Assembly: GCF_034702125.1 (NCBI RefSeq)
Contig: NC_085868.1
Coordinates: 45,872,328-45,936,327, forward strand
Direction of reading: 5' to 3'
Source of the DNA: Engraulis encrasicolus
Taxonomy: Eukaryota; Chordata; Actinopteri; Clupeiformes; Engraulidae
Length of the DNA stretch: 64,000 bases
Under the pieces are notes generated by a model. The model made no database searches and had not been told where the DNA came from. It worked only from the letters and a program-made list of their open reading frames with translations. Below, piece after piece: positions 10,101 to 19,733 of the stretch. How positions within the stretch are numbered: the stretch's first letter is position 1; every line of letters begins with the position of its first letter. A program made the position numbers and the translations under genes.

Positions 10101-13100
10101 TTCAGGAGGGAAGTTTACTACCATTCCAGCACTACCAATACTACAGGTATATGAGGCTTCAGGAGGGAAGTTTACTACGATTCCACGCCATACTCTGCTA
10201 GTTGGCCTCCACTACTCACGTCCCTAACCTCACTCCCATCCCAGGCAGTGTTGCCAGATTGAGCGGGTGCCCACCCAACTGGGCTACTAGGGATGAGCGT
10301 CGGCGGGCAAAAACGGGAAAAATTGGCCATTTGGCGTTTTTTTAAGCCGTTTTGGGCCCATAGAAGTCAATGTAATTTGTTGAATTTGGGCGGAATTTAG
10401 CGCATTTTGGCGGTTTTTGAGAACCTTTTGGGCGGGATTTGGTCAGACACATCTGATAAAGGGAAGAAAGGAGTCGCACACTGGAGCTGGATGCAAAATC
10501 AAAAAATGTATTAAACAAAGCCGAAAAAATGTAAATAAAACCGACAGACAGGGGACAAACGTTTCGGGTCTAGCCCTTCATCAGTGTTCCGGAACACTGA
10601 TGAAGGGCTAGACCCGAAACGTTTGTCCCCTGTCTGTCGGTTTTATTTACATTTTTTCGGCTTTGTTTAATACATTTTTTGATTTCGCATCCAGCTCCAG
10701 TGTGCGACTCCTTTCTTCCCTTTATCATACTGCTCTTGGAATTACACACCGAGCGATACGCACAGGATAAGACATTGGCGCGGACGCCACCCCACCATTA
10801 CTATTCAGACACATCTGGCAACACTGATCCCGGGTCAAGTTACCAGTGTAACTAAAGCCGGGCATACACTGTGCGATATTTTCACTCGTGGGTCTTAAGC
10901 TTCTGCTCACGCTGCACGATGGAATTTCGCTGTTTAAAAGTTCATAACTCACGACTCACGTCCTCACACTACAAGAGCAGACAGTCGGATGCCAGCGAAA
11001 TGCTTCCACCGTACGACGCGACAGGCATGTTTCCCCGGTCTGCAGAGGAGGGAACATGCGCACCTGAGGTGGAGATGAGGTCGCGCTCAACAGCGAATCG
11101 CACGGCCCTATTAATTTGTGCATGTGAAGTGTCCAATCGGGTCGTAGCACTGCTTTAACTGTGCGATTTACGCACGAGCCACGACCAGAATTTCAAACCG
11201 TTTTGATTTTCTTGCGACCCTGCGATTGCACGATTGTGAGGCAAAATCGCCTGTCGTTACCCCATGTACACTGCACGATGCGAGACTCACGATTGACCTG
11301 CGATTAAGCAAGAAATCGGCCCGACTCTCAAAAAGTCGTGCGAGTGCCAAATCGGGGTAAAATCGGGGCAAAGGTCGCACAGTGTAAGCCCAGCTTTAGG
11401 TGTTCCTGCACAGTCCACCACTCAGGGCTCAAATCCACCACCTCCTAGTCAACGCTCCAGTTCGGGCATTGAAGGCACAGTGTGCTACCGATACTGTCTG
11501 AGGCTTAGGAAGGGAGGTTTACTAATGTTCCACACTAGCCTGATAAACCAGCCTAAATGTGAGACCGGAGTAATTTAGTCTGGCCCCGATGAACAATACC
11601 TCGGACGATTGCTGATGAGAACAACCTGTTGTTTTTCCAAACTGTGCTGGCGCTCTGACCAATCGGCGATCTTTGCCGTTGATGTGCTTTCCCAACATTG
11701 TTGCAAGCTTCGTCGTCACTCCCTCAAAACTCCGCCCGCTTTGATTCAAAACAAATCTCTGCGTTGTAATTGGTTTTGCCAGACTCAGGGCACAGTGTTC
11801 AAAACGTTCTCAGATTCGAGGCCAGACCCACTCGCAGCTGAAAAATGTCGGCGCCCAGCAGGTGGCGCTGGTTTACCAGGCTAGTTCCACACCACACTCT
11901 GCTAGTTGGCCTCCAGTATGTCCACAGTAGAAGGGCACAGATTTTGTTGCAACATTGTTCAAATCAAAGGTTCCTTTTGCCCTTTTACAAGTTAAATAAC
12001 TATTGAAATAATTTTGGAACGCCTTGTCTATTGAATTCCATGCAATTTGATACGAATAGCTTGGCCCAAACCACAAAAATGAGTAAACAGCGAACAACAA
12101 ACATGCTATTAAGAAAATTAGTAACTCATACGTTTACTTTACTAAGAGTAAGTCTGTCTTTGGTTTTGTGAATAAATGATGTCATTGGTGGATGAATCTT
12201 TAGGCTCGTATGTGGAGGAAAAACAGATCACCTGGGATTGAAGGTTGCAACTGCACAGGCGTCGACCTCAACCGCAATTATCATGCTGTATCATGGGGGA
12301 GTGAGTATTGTCCTCTGTGTACTACTGTATTAGCAAAGCCTGGGAAATCCCATGCTGCTTTGCACAATCGTTCCGATATGAAAGACAGCATGGAGTCTAC
12401 CCTCAGTGAGGGTTCCAGATCACAGTCTCTGCCTCTCTCCAATCAGAGACCAGGGAAGCGTGGAAAGGTGATGGCTGCAGTTTGTTTGAATAGATACAAC
12501 TGACACGATTGGCTATGGCTTGCCAAATGATACACGTTTGTAACAACCAATTATCAGCCATCGTTTATTGTAAACCACACACCCTACAGGATTTACAGTT
12601 GGCAGGTCTCCAGGTAACATTTGTGAAAAGGCAGCATTAATTCTGGAAATAAACTAATAAATCATTACACAGTGCAAATATTACACTGAACACCTTTATA
12701 CCTGAAAATAAACCATACATGTGATTGTGTGAAGCTTTGACCAGCAGAGTAAGTCAAAGAACAACAGTGTTTCTTCATATGAGATTCTCACAGCTGACAA
12801 TGTATTTACACTTACAGCCACTGGCGTGTCCTCAGACTGTACCAGTGAAGTCTACCCTGGTCCCAACGCCACATCGGAGGCTGAGACCAGGGCTGTGGTG
12901 GACTACGTGCAGGCCAGGAGCAAAGACATCATCTGCTTCCTGACCATGCACTCCTATAGCCAGCTGATCCTCTTCCCCTATGGCAATATCAACATCAAGG
13001 CCCAAAACCATGATGAACTGGTAAGCTGATACTGGCTTGCACACTGTTTACACTTCTGCAATTTTTTTTTCAAATTTTCAAAGATCAACGTTCAGAAAAC

Positions 13101-14047
13101 ACTGCACACTGATTACAGTTTTTTTCCCTTTTTTATATCTTACATATACACAGCATGTGGATAAATAAAAAAAAACGTCATTGTCACAGGTGCATTGATA
13201 CGCTTGGTAAATGTTTCCTCATAAAAAGGACATTTTTAAAACAAAACAAAAAACATATCTTAACATATTTACATACAAATTGCATATTTAATTTAACACA
13301 TTTTGTGTGCTTTGTTTTGTTTGTGTGGCTGAAGGTTGGTCTAAACATAGGCTGCACTAGGTCAGTCAGATCATACTGTAGTCCTGTTCTACAGCCTGCC
13401 CTCGAAACATTTTTAAAACTGGAATCCTTGTTTTCAGACAGAGATTGCGAATGCTGCAGCCACAGCCATCAGGGCCGTTCATGGAATGGACTATGAGGTG
13501 GGGACCCAGGCGAAAGTAGTATGTATGTATTCTTAAAGTGCCTTTCAGTTTCAGGAGCCCTTTTGCACTAAAATTGTGTATGAAATATTAAACTTGTAAT
13601 GAAATGACAAGAGGCTGATCATGAGGGACTAAATTCATTTTTATGATCATAACCCTCTTACACTCTGGGTTAGGGTTAAATATGTTATGTAATGTTACAT
13701 GTTGATGCATGTAGATGATACACTAAAAGAAAAGTAACCGTAAAATAAACTGTTACCAATAAAATATCGGTTCTGGTTGTTCTCCAGACCCTACGTCGGG
13801 CACCTCCATGGACTGGGCTCATCTCATGGGCATCCCTTACTGTTTCACCTTCGAGCTGAGACCAGACCCAGACAGCGAGCACCACTTCCTGCTGCCCGAG
13901 AACGAGATCCAGCCGGCTTGTGAGGAGGCCTACGAGGGAGTGCGCTCAATCCTGACCTACGTGCACGACAAGACCTTCTACAATGCAGCTGTCAGTTTGA
14001 CAGCCAACATATGGACAACACTTCTAGCCATGTGGCTCGCTCACTAG
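7152..14047 (+). CDS. cpo: Carboxypeptidase O-like M14 metallopeptidase, copy 2 (complete)
   Basis: Complete nine-exon gene: 7152-7216, 8020-8086, 8588-8689, 9357-9458, 9561-9683, 12204-12300, 12818-13020, 13438-13522, 13788-14047. They total 1104 nt (367 aa plus stop), near human CPO length, and every junction keeps frame with AG/GT borders. Exon 1 encodes a hydrophobic signal peptide ([14 protein letters not shown]). Exon 2 runs directly into [11 protein letters not shown], so the long propeptide of CPA/CPB is absent, a CPO trait. Zinc ligands are His96, Glu99 (GIHAREW) and His230 (MHSYSQ). Also visible are Arg98, WRKNRS, DLNRN, Tyr282, Met289 (position 255 equivalent) and catalytic Glu304. 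The tail after FYNAAVSL is moderately hydrophobic ([13 protein letters not shown]), a shorter GPI signal than in copy 1. After Glu304 the usual ELRD-x-G is replaced by [11 protein letters not shown]. Sequons occur at NAT (exon 5), NCT (exon 6) and NAT (exon 7). Whether it still has CPO specificity is unknown. Confidence 0.92.
7313..7664 (+). mobile_element. TTAA-flanked MITE, family A, in copy 2 intron 1
   Basis: Ends AGGTGCACTGTGTGATA and ...ACACAGTGCACCT are inverted. The flanks are TTGA (7309-7312, a mutated TTAA) and TTAA (7665-7668). Same family as 960-1303, reversed. The two copies sit in different introns of the paralogues, so they inserted independently. Confidence 0.72.
8100..8285 (-). 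repeat. Interspersed repeat family Y fragment
   Basis: Matches, in reverse complement, segments at 14135-14275 and 43585-43609/44501-44650 (shared words: GGCAAG-CACTGG-A-CCAAC, ACAGCAGTTT-CAAC, AACCCATGTATA). The copy lies just after exon 2 of copy 2. Family identity unknown. Confidence 0.55.
8702..8830 (+). repeat. AGTGTTGCCAA / TAGCGACTTT interspersed repeat
   Basis: Repeated short words GCGACTTT and AGCAACTTTTTG follow GTGTTGCCAATTTAGC, a sequence type common in fish genomes. It lies in intron 3. The boundaries are uncertain. Confidence 0.35.
9945..10237 (+). repeat. Repeat family X, with internal 57-bp tandem duplication
   Basis: Contains an inverted pair (GTGCCTCTCATGCCGGAACT / AGTTCCGGCATGGGAGGCAC) and an almost exact 57-bp duplication (10070-10126 and 10127-10183). 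The same family reappears at 11400-11535 plus 11885-11935 and on the minus strand at 62160-63300 (shared CTGCTAGTTGGCCTCC and GGAGG-TTTACTA). It lies in intron 5 of copy 2. Confidence 0.65.
10551..10587 (-). ncRNA. Hammerhead-ribozyme-like core, locus A (minus arm)
   Basis: Mirror image of the plus-strand core across the palindrome centre at 10590/10591: CTGATGA occupies 10578-10584 and GAAAC 10561-10565 on the minus strand. Either transcript strand would carry one complete core and its complement. Confidence 0.4.
10594..10630 (+). ncRNA. Hammerhead-ribozyme-like core, locus A (plus arm)
   Basis: Box 1 CTGATGA at 10597-10603, stem II GGG/CCC (10605-10607 with 10613-10615), box 2 GAAAC at 10616-10620, then GTTTGTC. 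A two-base-pair stem III (AC/GT) closed by GTTT would place the cleavage base at C10627. Stem I is not clearly paired and one extra A precedes stem II, so activity is uncertain. Confidence 0.42.
10854..11397. mobile_element. MITE in intron 5
   Basis: Inverted ends AAAGCCGGGCATACACTGTG at the left and CACAGTGTAAGCCCAGCTTT at the right, bounded by TA. The interior is rich in CGATTTT/CGCACGA words and in CpG. No coding sequence. Confidence 0.7.
11400..11535 (+). repeat. Repeat family X, second copy (left part)
   Basis: CCACTCAGGGCTCAAATCC...GGGAGGTTTACTAATGTTCC parallels the family X copy at 9945-10237. It continues after the MITE at 11885-11935 (CCACACTCTGCTAGTTGGCC). Confidence 0.6.
11536..11884. 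mobile_element. MITE in family X, probable hAT-type
   Basis: Ends TAGCCTGATAAACCAGC and GCTGGTTTACCAGGCTA are inverted. TTCCACAC flanks both sides (11528-11535 and 11885-11892). Removing it restores the family X sequence seen at 63250-63285 (reverse strand), an independent proof of insertion. Confidence 0.78.
12610..12675 (-). repeat. Degenerate fragment of TTAA MITE family A
   Basis: GGTAACATTTGTGAAAAGG...GGAAATAAACTAATAAATCATTACACAGTGC matches the right end of the element at 960-1303. It lies in intron 6 of copy 2 and has lost its other end. Confidence 0.55.
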
Positions 14048-14084
14048 TACAGCACTGTTGTAGAGACACTGCATTGGCTGACCA

Positions 14085-14590
14085 AGCTTGTGGTTGGCTC
14101 TTACATAGTTTTTTGTTTATAAACATTATGTTGTGAGTAGGGGCAAGGCACTGGTAGCCAACCACTTGAGCTCATTTTTTAACCAACAGCAGTTTACAAC
14201 ATTCAGGGGTTAAAAAGTGCACAGCCAGGAATTGTTTACAAATGGGAAACCCATGTATACATACCTTCTCAGTGTTTGTAAGCTTTTGAATGAGCACGCA
14301 GCCAGGGATTCCAAAATGCTAGGCGGCGGTGGAGTGAAACAATATAACTTCATTTACAAAGCATATGAATCAATTCTGATGTACTCACGTTAAGATATGT
14401 TATCCCAGAATGGAGTCGGTAGGAGTACAGAAACCACGCAAACCGCTACAACATCCAGCCGTTTAGAAAAAAACACACCACACAAGTCCAATGCAACTTC
14501 CAATGTTAAACACCTAGCCACTTAGCATTTTGGAATCCCTGGCTGTGTGTGCATTTGGGTAGAATCAAAACACACGAACCAATGTATAGC
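14085..14590. mobile_element. Insertion block splitting the copy 2 3' flank
   Basis: Copy 1 reads GCATTGGCTGAC directly into AGAGACAAAAA (3489-3511). Copy 2 has the same two parts at about 14072-14083 and 14599-14610 with about 500 bp between. The insert contains a family Y fragment (14135-14275) and an inverted repeat (CAGCCAGGGATTCCAAAATG at 14300 and its complement near 14530). Confidence 0.65.
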
Positions 14591-15600
14591 TGTACAGAGA
14601 CAAAAACAAATGTAGACCTACTTGTACATTTGGGAAAAGAATAGAGAATAGCAGCGTTCCTCTTTGCTCTTTCATGTACGTATGTAGCCGCACAGACACA
14701 TTTGTAACTAAGAGAAGACAAGACAGAGCACTGACAAAGCCGCCCATAGAGGTGAATGGGGACAGTTAGGCCAGATTCAGACTAGAGCGTGGCGGTAGTG
14801 AGACGACTGAGGTATTTCTGCTTACGAGGAATGCACAGTGTTCCGTACAACGTCACCTCGCAGAATGGCGTTTCCACAATTAAAACAAAGTGATTCAGTG
14901 TGATTACAACCATCACACTTATTGTATGGCTCATGTGAAAGAGGAGGTTGTCTTCTTCAAAATAAGACCAAATTGACTTGACTGTGGAACATTGTGATTA
15001 ATGTATGGGTTGATTATTTGAGCGAAGTGCCGGTTAGCCCAGAATGGCTAGCTTCTGTTGGCCTGATAGGTAACAGTATTCTGTACACCTTGATTTACAT
15101 TAAAATGGTGCATTACCAATGGTTCTCATGTCATTATAATGTTGATGTGTTCGTTTATTATTAAACTACCCTTTCAAGACAGAGTTTGAATGACTACAAC
15201 ACAGTAAAGATAACTTTGAAGATAGCATAGCCTGCTATCTAATACTGCTAAGTAATACTGTTACTTTTGGGTTCAAATAATCAACCTATCTCTAGTTTCG
15301 GACGGTGTGTTCTAGTCTGCCTTTCACACCAACAGCGTCGGCGTGCACGTGTAAGTGGTTACAAGTTTGGTTCTTTTTAAGAGCCTATTTAAGCTGTGAC
15401 TTAAAGCTCTTGAAGGAGCCACAACTCTTCAGGTCACCTGGAAGGGCATTCCATTGTGATTTCATAACTTTTCACTGAATTAGACAGGGAGGAAACAGCA
15501 TATGGCCTCCTTCCATTGGAATAAGCATAATATATGGTACTCTGAAGGCAGCGGAGCTGTAAGATTTTTCATAAACCTATAATGTTATGGTGCCTGATTG
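14590..15600. other. Distal 3' flank of copy 2
   Basis: The first about 80 bp (ACAGAGACAAAAACAAATGTAGACC...) align with the copy 1 3' flank, so the gene duplication extended past the stop codon. The rest is AT-rich spacer with no gene. Confidence 0.5.
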
Positions 15601-15692
15601 TAGGGCTGCACAATTAATCGAGAATAATCGAAAATCGTGATAAAATCGTGAAGTCGAAGTCGTGATTTCAATCGTGATTTAATCGTGGCAAT
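15601..15692 (+). repeat. GGGCTGCACAAT-type DNA transposon fragment
   Basis: TAGGGCTGCACAATTAATCG followed by many AATCGTGAT words is a very common fish hAT-like MITE start. Only one end is present. Confidence 0.5.
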
Positions 15693-15699
15693 AGTGAAC

Positions 15700-16278
15700 T
15701 ACCTTTGAGAGAGTCCTTGAAGCCGGAACATACTGACAGGCTGGTGTTTCTGGCCAGAAATCTGACCACCTAAGTTTCATGCTATTGCCTTTACATAATT
15801 TTTAAGCAGGCTTGCCACGCTTATAGTAATCTCTAAGTACAGTTTATGCTTGCTTGCTTCTCTTGTGCAGGGCTGTAAAAATAGAAATCGCTTCTCCTCC
15901 TAGGCCTTTCGAGATAGAGACACCGTTCAAACACTAAAACGACCGACTCGGCTTGGAGATTTCAAAAATTCGTATGTCCATACCCCATGTCGTTTTTTTG
16001 TTTTCGTCGATTTTGTGCAAGTTTGGGTCCCCATAGAAAACAATGGTAGAATGCTCATGAATGAAGGTTCCGCCACTCTAGGGATCAGAGTGTAGGAAGC
16101 TTTTTCATTCATCAAACATCAACACTTTCACCTAGAAGTTTAGTTGAAGCGTTGTTAGCGAGCTCTGCAAGATGACTCCAAATGGTGAAAAGATCATGTC
16201 CCAACTCCCATTACTTTTTAAATGGCAGGTGTGTAAAAATGGTTGGGCTGTAATCCACTGTGAAAACCCTGACAGGAC
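15700..16278. other. Spacer before large element 1
   Basis: Unique-looking AT-rich sequence. Short frames only, and none resembles a known family. Confidence 0.4.
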
Positions 16279-16282
16279 AATA

Positions 16283-19200
16283 GGGTCATTCCACGCCAAA
16301 TCTCCGAATCATCCCGCACGACCATCTCAGATTTGGCAGAAAAAAATCAAGGAGGTTCACAAACGTCCCAATAGGAAAAGTGCAAAATTATAGCTCTCAA
16401 CTCCTCATAGTTTTGTCATTAAAAATGTTTTTGTCAGGTACCCCCCTGACTCGTTTGGAACAGACTTCTCAGAGAGCCCACTTTCAGAGTGTTGTATCTA
16501 AAAAACTACTTTAAGTAGGTCCTTATGAATTTCAAGGGGTAACATTTGGAACATGTACTTGTGAAATGTGGATTTTCACACATCCTCTTGTCATTTACCA
16601 CCGTTTTCTGGGGGCTTAAAGTTGCTTGAAAAATTCTCACCTTTGAATTTGTGGGCATCTTTGAAGGACTGTGGTAAGTGCAGTTTTAAAGACAGAGGTT
16701 TGATATGGACAATGTATGTTCCCAACCATTCTGTGCATGTTGTGTTGAAAGACTGATCTTCTGCGATGAACAGTTTAGAAGATATGAAGTCTTTAAAATG
16801 GAAAAACTGAAACTTGGTGCCATCTTTGCCACGTTATTTAAAAAAAATGTCACGACTCACCACCATATTATCAACAGTTTTGGAAAGATTAGATGTCTGT
16901 TCTTAACATATCCGAAAACTGGGATGGTATTCTGCCTCATTTGGTCACAATGATTTTTTAAAAACCCACTGTTGTGTGACTTCCACTGCTCCTATGAAAG
17001 CCTGATATTGGGGGGCAACTTTGCCATGCTATACCAAAACAATGACCGCAATCACCACAATGAACTCAACAGTTTTGGTAAGATAGGATGTCTGTTTGTA
17101 ACATATCCAAAAACTGGGATGGTGTTCTGCATCAATCTCTTGTAATGACTCTTGAAAAACCCTTTGCTGTTACATCAGCAGCTCCTGTGAAAATGCCTAA
17201 GTCACATGAATTACCAGGGGCGGAGCTATAGGGGGACAAGCAGGGCATTTCTCCAGGGCCCTCTTGAATTTGTGGTAGGGGCCATAATCATGACCTTTGC
17301 AGACTTTTGGGTGCCAATCTATTTGGGCTGACACAGTGAATGGCAGGCAGTTTTGGGCATTTTTGATACAAGAAATGTGACTTGAGTATTTTTGAAGCAC
17401 ACAATAAGAAACAGTTGAGTGATTTATATACCATTATTATTTTTATTTTTATTTTAGCTTTTAGGTCACTCATTTTTTGGGTAACTAAATGTTCGTGAAT
17501 TTAAGGTTATAGCCATGTGTTTAAACCTCAACACTGTAGGAGATAACATTTCGCTATTATACCGTAAAGTACGTCTTGAATTGCAGTAGTGATAAATTAA
17601 TTGAATCATTCTGATTGGTAAAGTAGCATTGTTAACACATAGTCTTGATACAGGATGTTTGCCAAATTTTGATTTTTTAACAAATTTCTTTTAGCTGTAA
17701 AGATATTTTGATAAAAAAATGAAAAAGAACCGCAACACTGAAGCTCCCATTTACTTAAATTTTAATCTTGTGTCGTTTCGGGGCACCCTGGCCCTTCCTC
17801 AGACATGGATATTTTACTTCTGTACATTCCAATTTACCAAAGACTTCTACAACACTACTCTGTTAATAGAGATGCATATCAAATGATTTAACACATGGAC
17901 CTTTGCCATGAACCAATACAATGCGCTAGGTTCCTCGGTCATGGTTAGGACTGGGGCGGGGCCAAGTTCTATGAACAGGTCACCTTTGTCATGGTTTTTT
18001 TGGGGGGGTGGGACACTTTTATTATCATGGAGAAGAGAAAAAAACAGTGATGATACAAAAGGAGGAGACTGTTCGTAAGGAGGTAACCTGACTAAACAGC
18101 TGTCCTGCCCCTCCAATCACCATGACTGAGCTACCCTGAGCATGGTACTAGACCACTGCAATACTGACTGAATGCTCAACCTGGGTCAACTCTGTCACAG
18201 AGCTGAACAATGCAAGCATTAATGATTGAAGTTCTACATTGACGCTGATAAATTTGCACAATTGGACATACATGTTTACATGGAGTGAAACACAAATCAG
18301 ATGTCACATGACAAAAGGTGATATATCATGATAGATCTCATACACAATCCAAAATAATCAACATCAGTCCTCAGAACTGCATCAAAATTGGTAAACAAGT
18401 TATTAAAGATTGTTATGAATTGTAATAAAAAGCATTGATATGTAGTGATAGTCAGGATGTACTTGTTTCAAGATCTACGGGGATGTTTCAGTGATTCAAC
18501 ATTTCATCACTTTATTCCGGTATTTGGTTTTCAGTGCCTAAAGATGAAGTTTACACACGTCTATAACCTTTGATTTACTGAAATGTAGTTTCAGAAAAAG
18601 CTGAAAAAAAATCTGTCAACAGCCACTTTTACTTTTTTTGCCGTATTATATTGAGTGTGTAGAAAATGCTCAAGTCAAATATCTTGTATCAAAAATGTCT
18701 GACTCAAATTGCTCAAGTCATTCACAGTGGCGGAACAATTGCACATAGGGCCTCATGGCAAATACTGGTAGATAGGGCCCCCATGTAGCCTGCAAAGATC
18801 AGAGCAGGGGCCCCACCTCAATAGAGCAGCAAGCTGAAGATGTCACACAGCCGTTTTTACAAGTCCATTCTTAAAAAATGAGACAGAGCACCACCCCAGT
18901 TTTTGGATATGTTTAAAACAGACATTGAGTCTTTCTAAAACTGTAACTGTCATAGTGGTGAGTTCTGTCATTTCTTTTGTATAACATGGAGAAGATGCCA
19001 CTAATATCAATTCTTCATAGGAGCTATGGAAGTCACCCAACAGTGGGTTTTTGAAAAATCATTGTGACCAAATGAGGCAGAATACCATCACAGTTTTTGG
19101 ATATGTTAAGAACAGACATCTAATCTTTCCAAAACTGTTGATAATATGGTGGTGAGTCGTGACATTTTTTTTTAATGACATGGCAAAGATGGCACCAAGT

Positions 19201-19729
19201 TTCAGTTTTTCCATTTTAAAGACTTCATATCTTCTAAACTGTTCATCGCAGAAGATCAGTCTTTCAACACAACATGCACAGAATGGTTGGGAACATACAG
19301 TGTCCATATCAAACCTCTGTCTTTAAAACTGCGCTTACCACAGTCCTTCAAAGATGCCCACAAATTCAAAGGTGAGAATTGTTCAAGCAACTTTAAGCCC
19401 CCAGAAAACGGTGGTAAATGACAAGAGGATGTGTGAAAATCCACATTTCACAAGTACATGTTCAAAATGTTACCCCTTGAAATTTGTAAGGACCTACTTA
19501 AAGCAGTTTTTTGGATACGGCAATCTGAAAGTGGGCTCTCTGAGAACTCTGTTCCAAATGAGTCAGGGGGGTACCTGACAAAAACATTTTTAATGACAAA
19601 ACTATGAGGAGTTGAGAGCTATAATTTTGCACTTTTCCTATTGGGACGTTTGTGAACCTCCTTGATTTTTTTCTGCCAAATCTGAGATGGTCGTGCGGGA
19701 TGATTCGGAGATTTGGCGTGGAATGACCC
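16283..19729. mobile_element. Large non-autonomous DNA transposon 1 with ~0.9-kb inverted ends, 4-bp TSD
   Basis: Starts GGGTCATTCCACGCC and ends with its reverse complement. AATA is duplicated at 16279-16282 and 19730-19733. The arms stay alignable for roughly 890 bp (about 16283-17175 against 18848-19729) at high identity. Because of this, a frame of about 82 codons appears nearly identically on opposite strands (16705-16953 and 19059-19307), but it has no family match. Inside the arms a subrepeat ACATATCCxAAAACTGGGATGGT recurs. The middle (17.2-18.8 kb) holds a Penelope-type fragment and a CpG-poor module also seen at 26.7, 27.7 and 38.9 kb. No transposase is present. The superfamily is undecided: 4-bp duplications occur in several DNA transposon groups. 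Confidence 0.82.
17700..17810 (-). repeat. Penelope-type fragment with hammerhead-like core, locus C
   Basis: On the minus strand CTGAGGA (17796-17802), a GGGC/GCCC stem, then GAAAC (17775-17779), AAGATTAAAATTTAAG and a GTTGCGGTTC end. Position 7 of the hammerhead core is free, so CTGAGGA is acceptable. Located inside large element 1. Confidence 0.45.
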
Positions 19730-19733
19730 AATA

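Larger units (their letters stand above)
10456..10804. mobile_element. Palindromic Penelope-type fragment inserted into the hAT MITE
   Basis: Flanked by a 13-bp direct repeat TCAGACACATCTG (10443-10455 and 10805-10817). Most of it is a spacerless palindrome with arms 10455-10590 and 10591-10726 (136 bp each, one mismatch noticed). Each arm carries a CTGATGA...GAAAC hammerhead-like core. Penelope-like elements are known to carry hammerhead ribozymes and to insert as inverted copies; that assignment is inference. Confidence 0.7.
10246..10826. mobile_element. hAT-type MITE in intron 5 with 8-bp TSD
   Basis: Inverted ends CAGTGTTGCCAGAT and ATCTGGCAACACTG. The target duplication is ATCCCAGG (10238-10245) / ATCCCGGG (10827-10834), 8 bp with one change, as expected for hAT. 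It is interrupted by a later palindromic insertion at 10456-10804. Confidence 0.8.

Noticed and set aside
16705..19307. Conserved 82-codon protein encoded twice in opposite directions
   Set aside because: The similarity comes from the long inverted arms of one transposon; the flanks are equally similar and no domain is recognisable.
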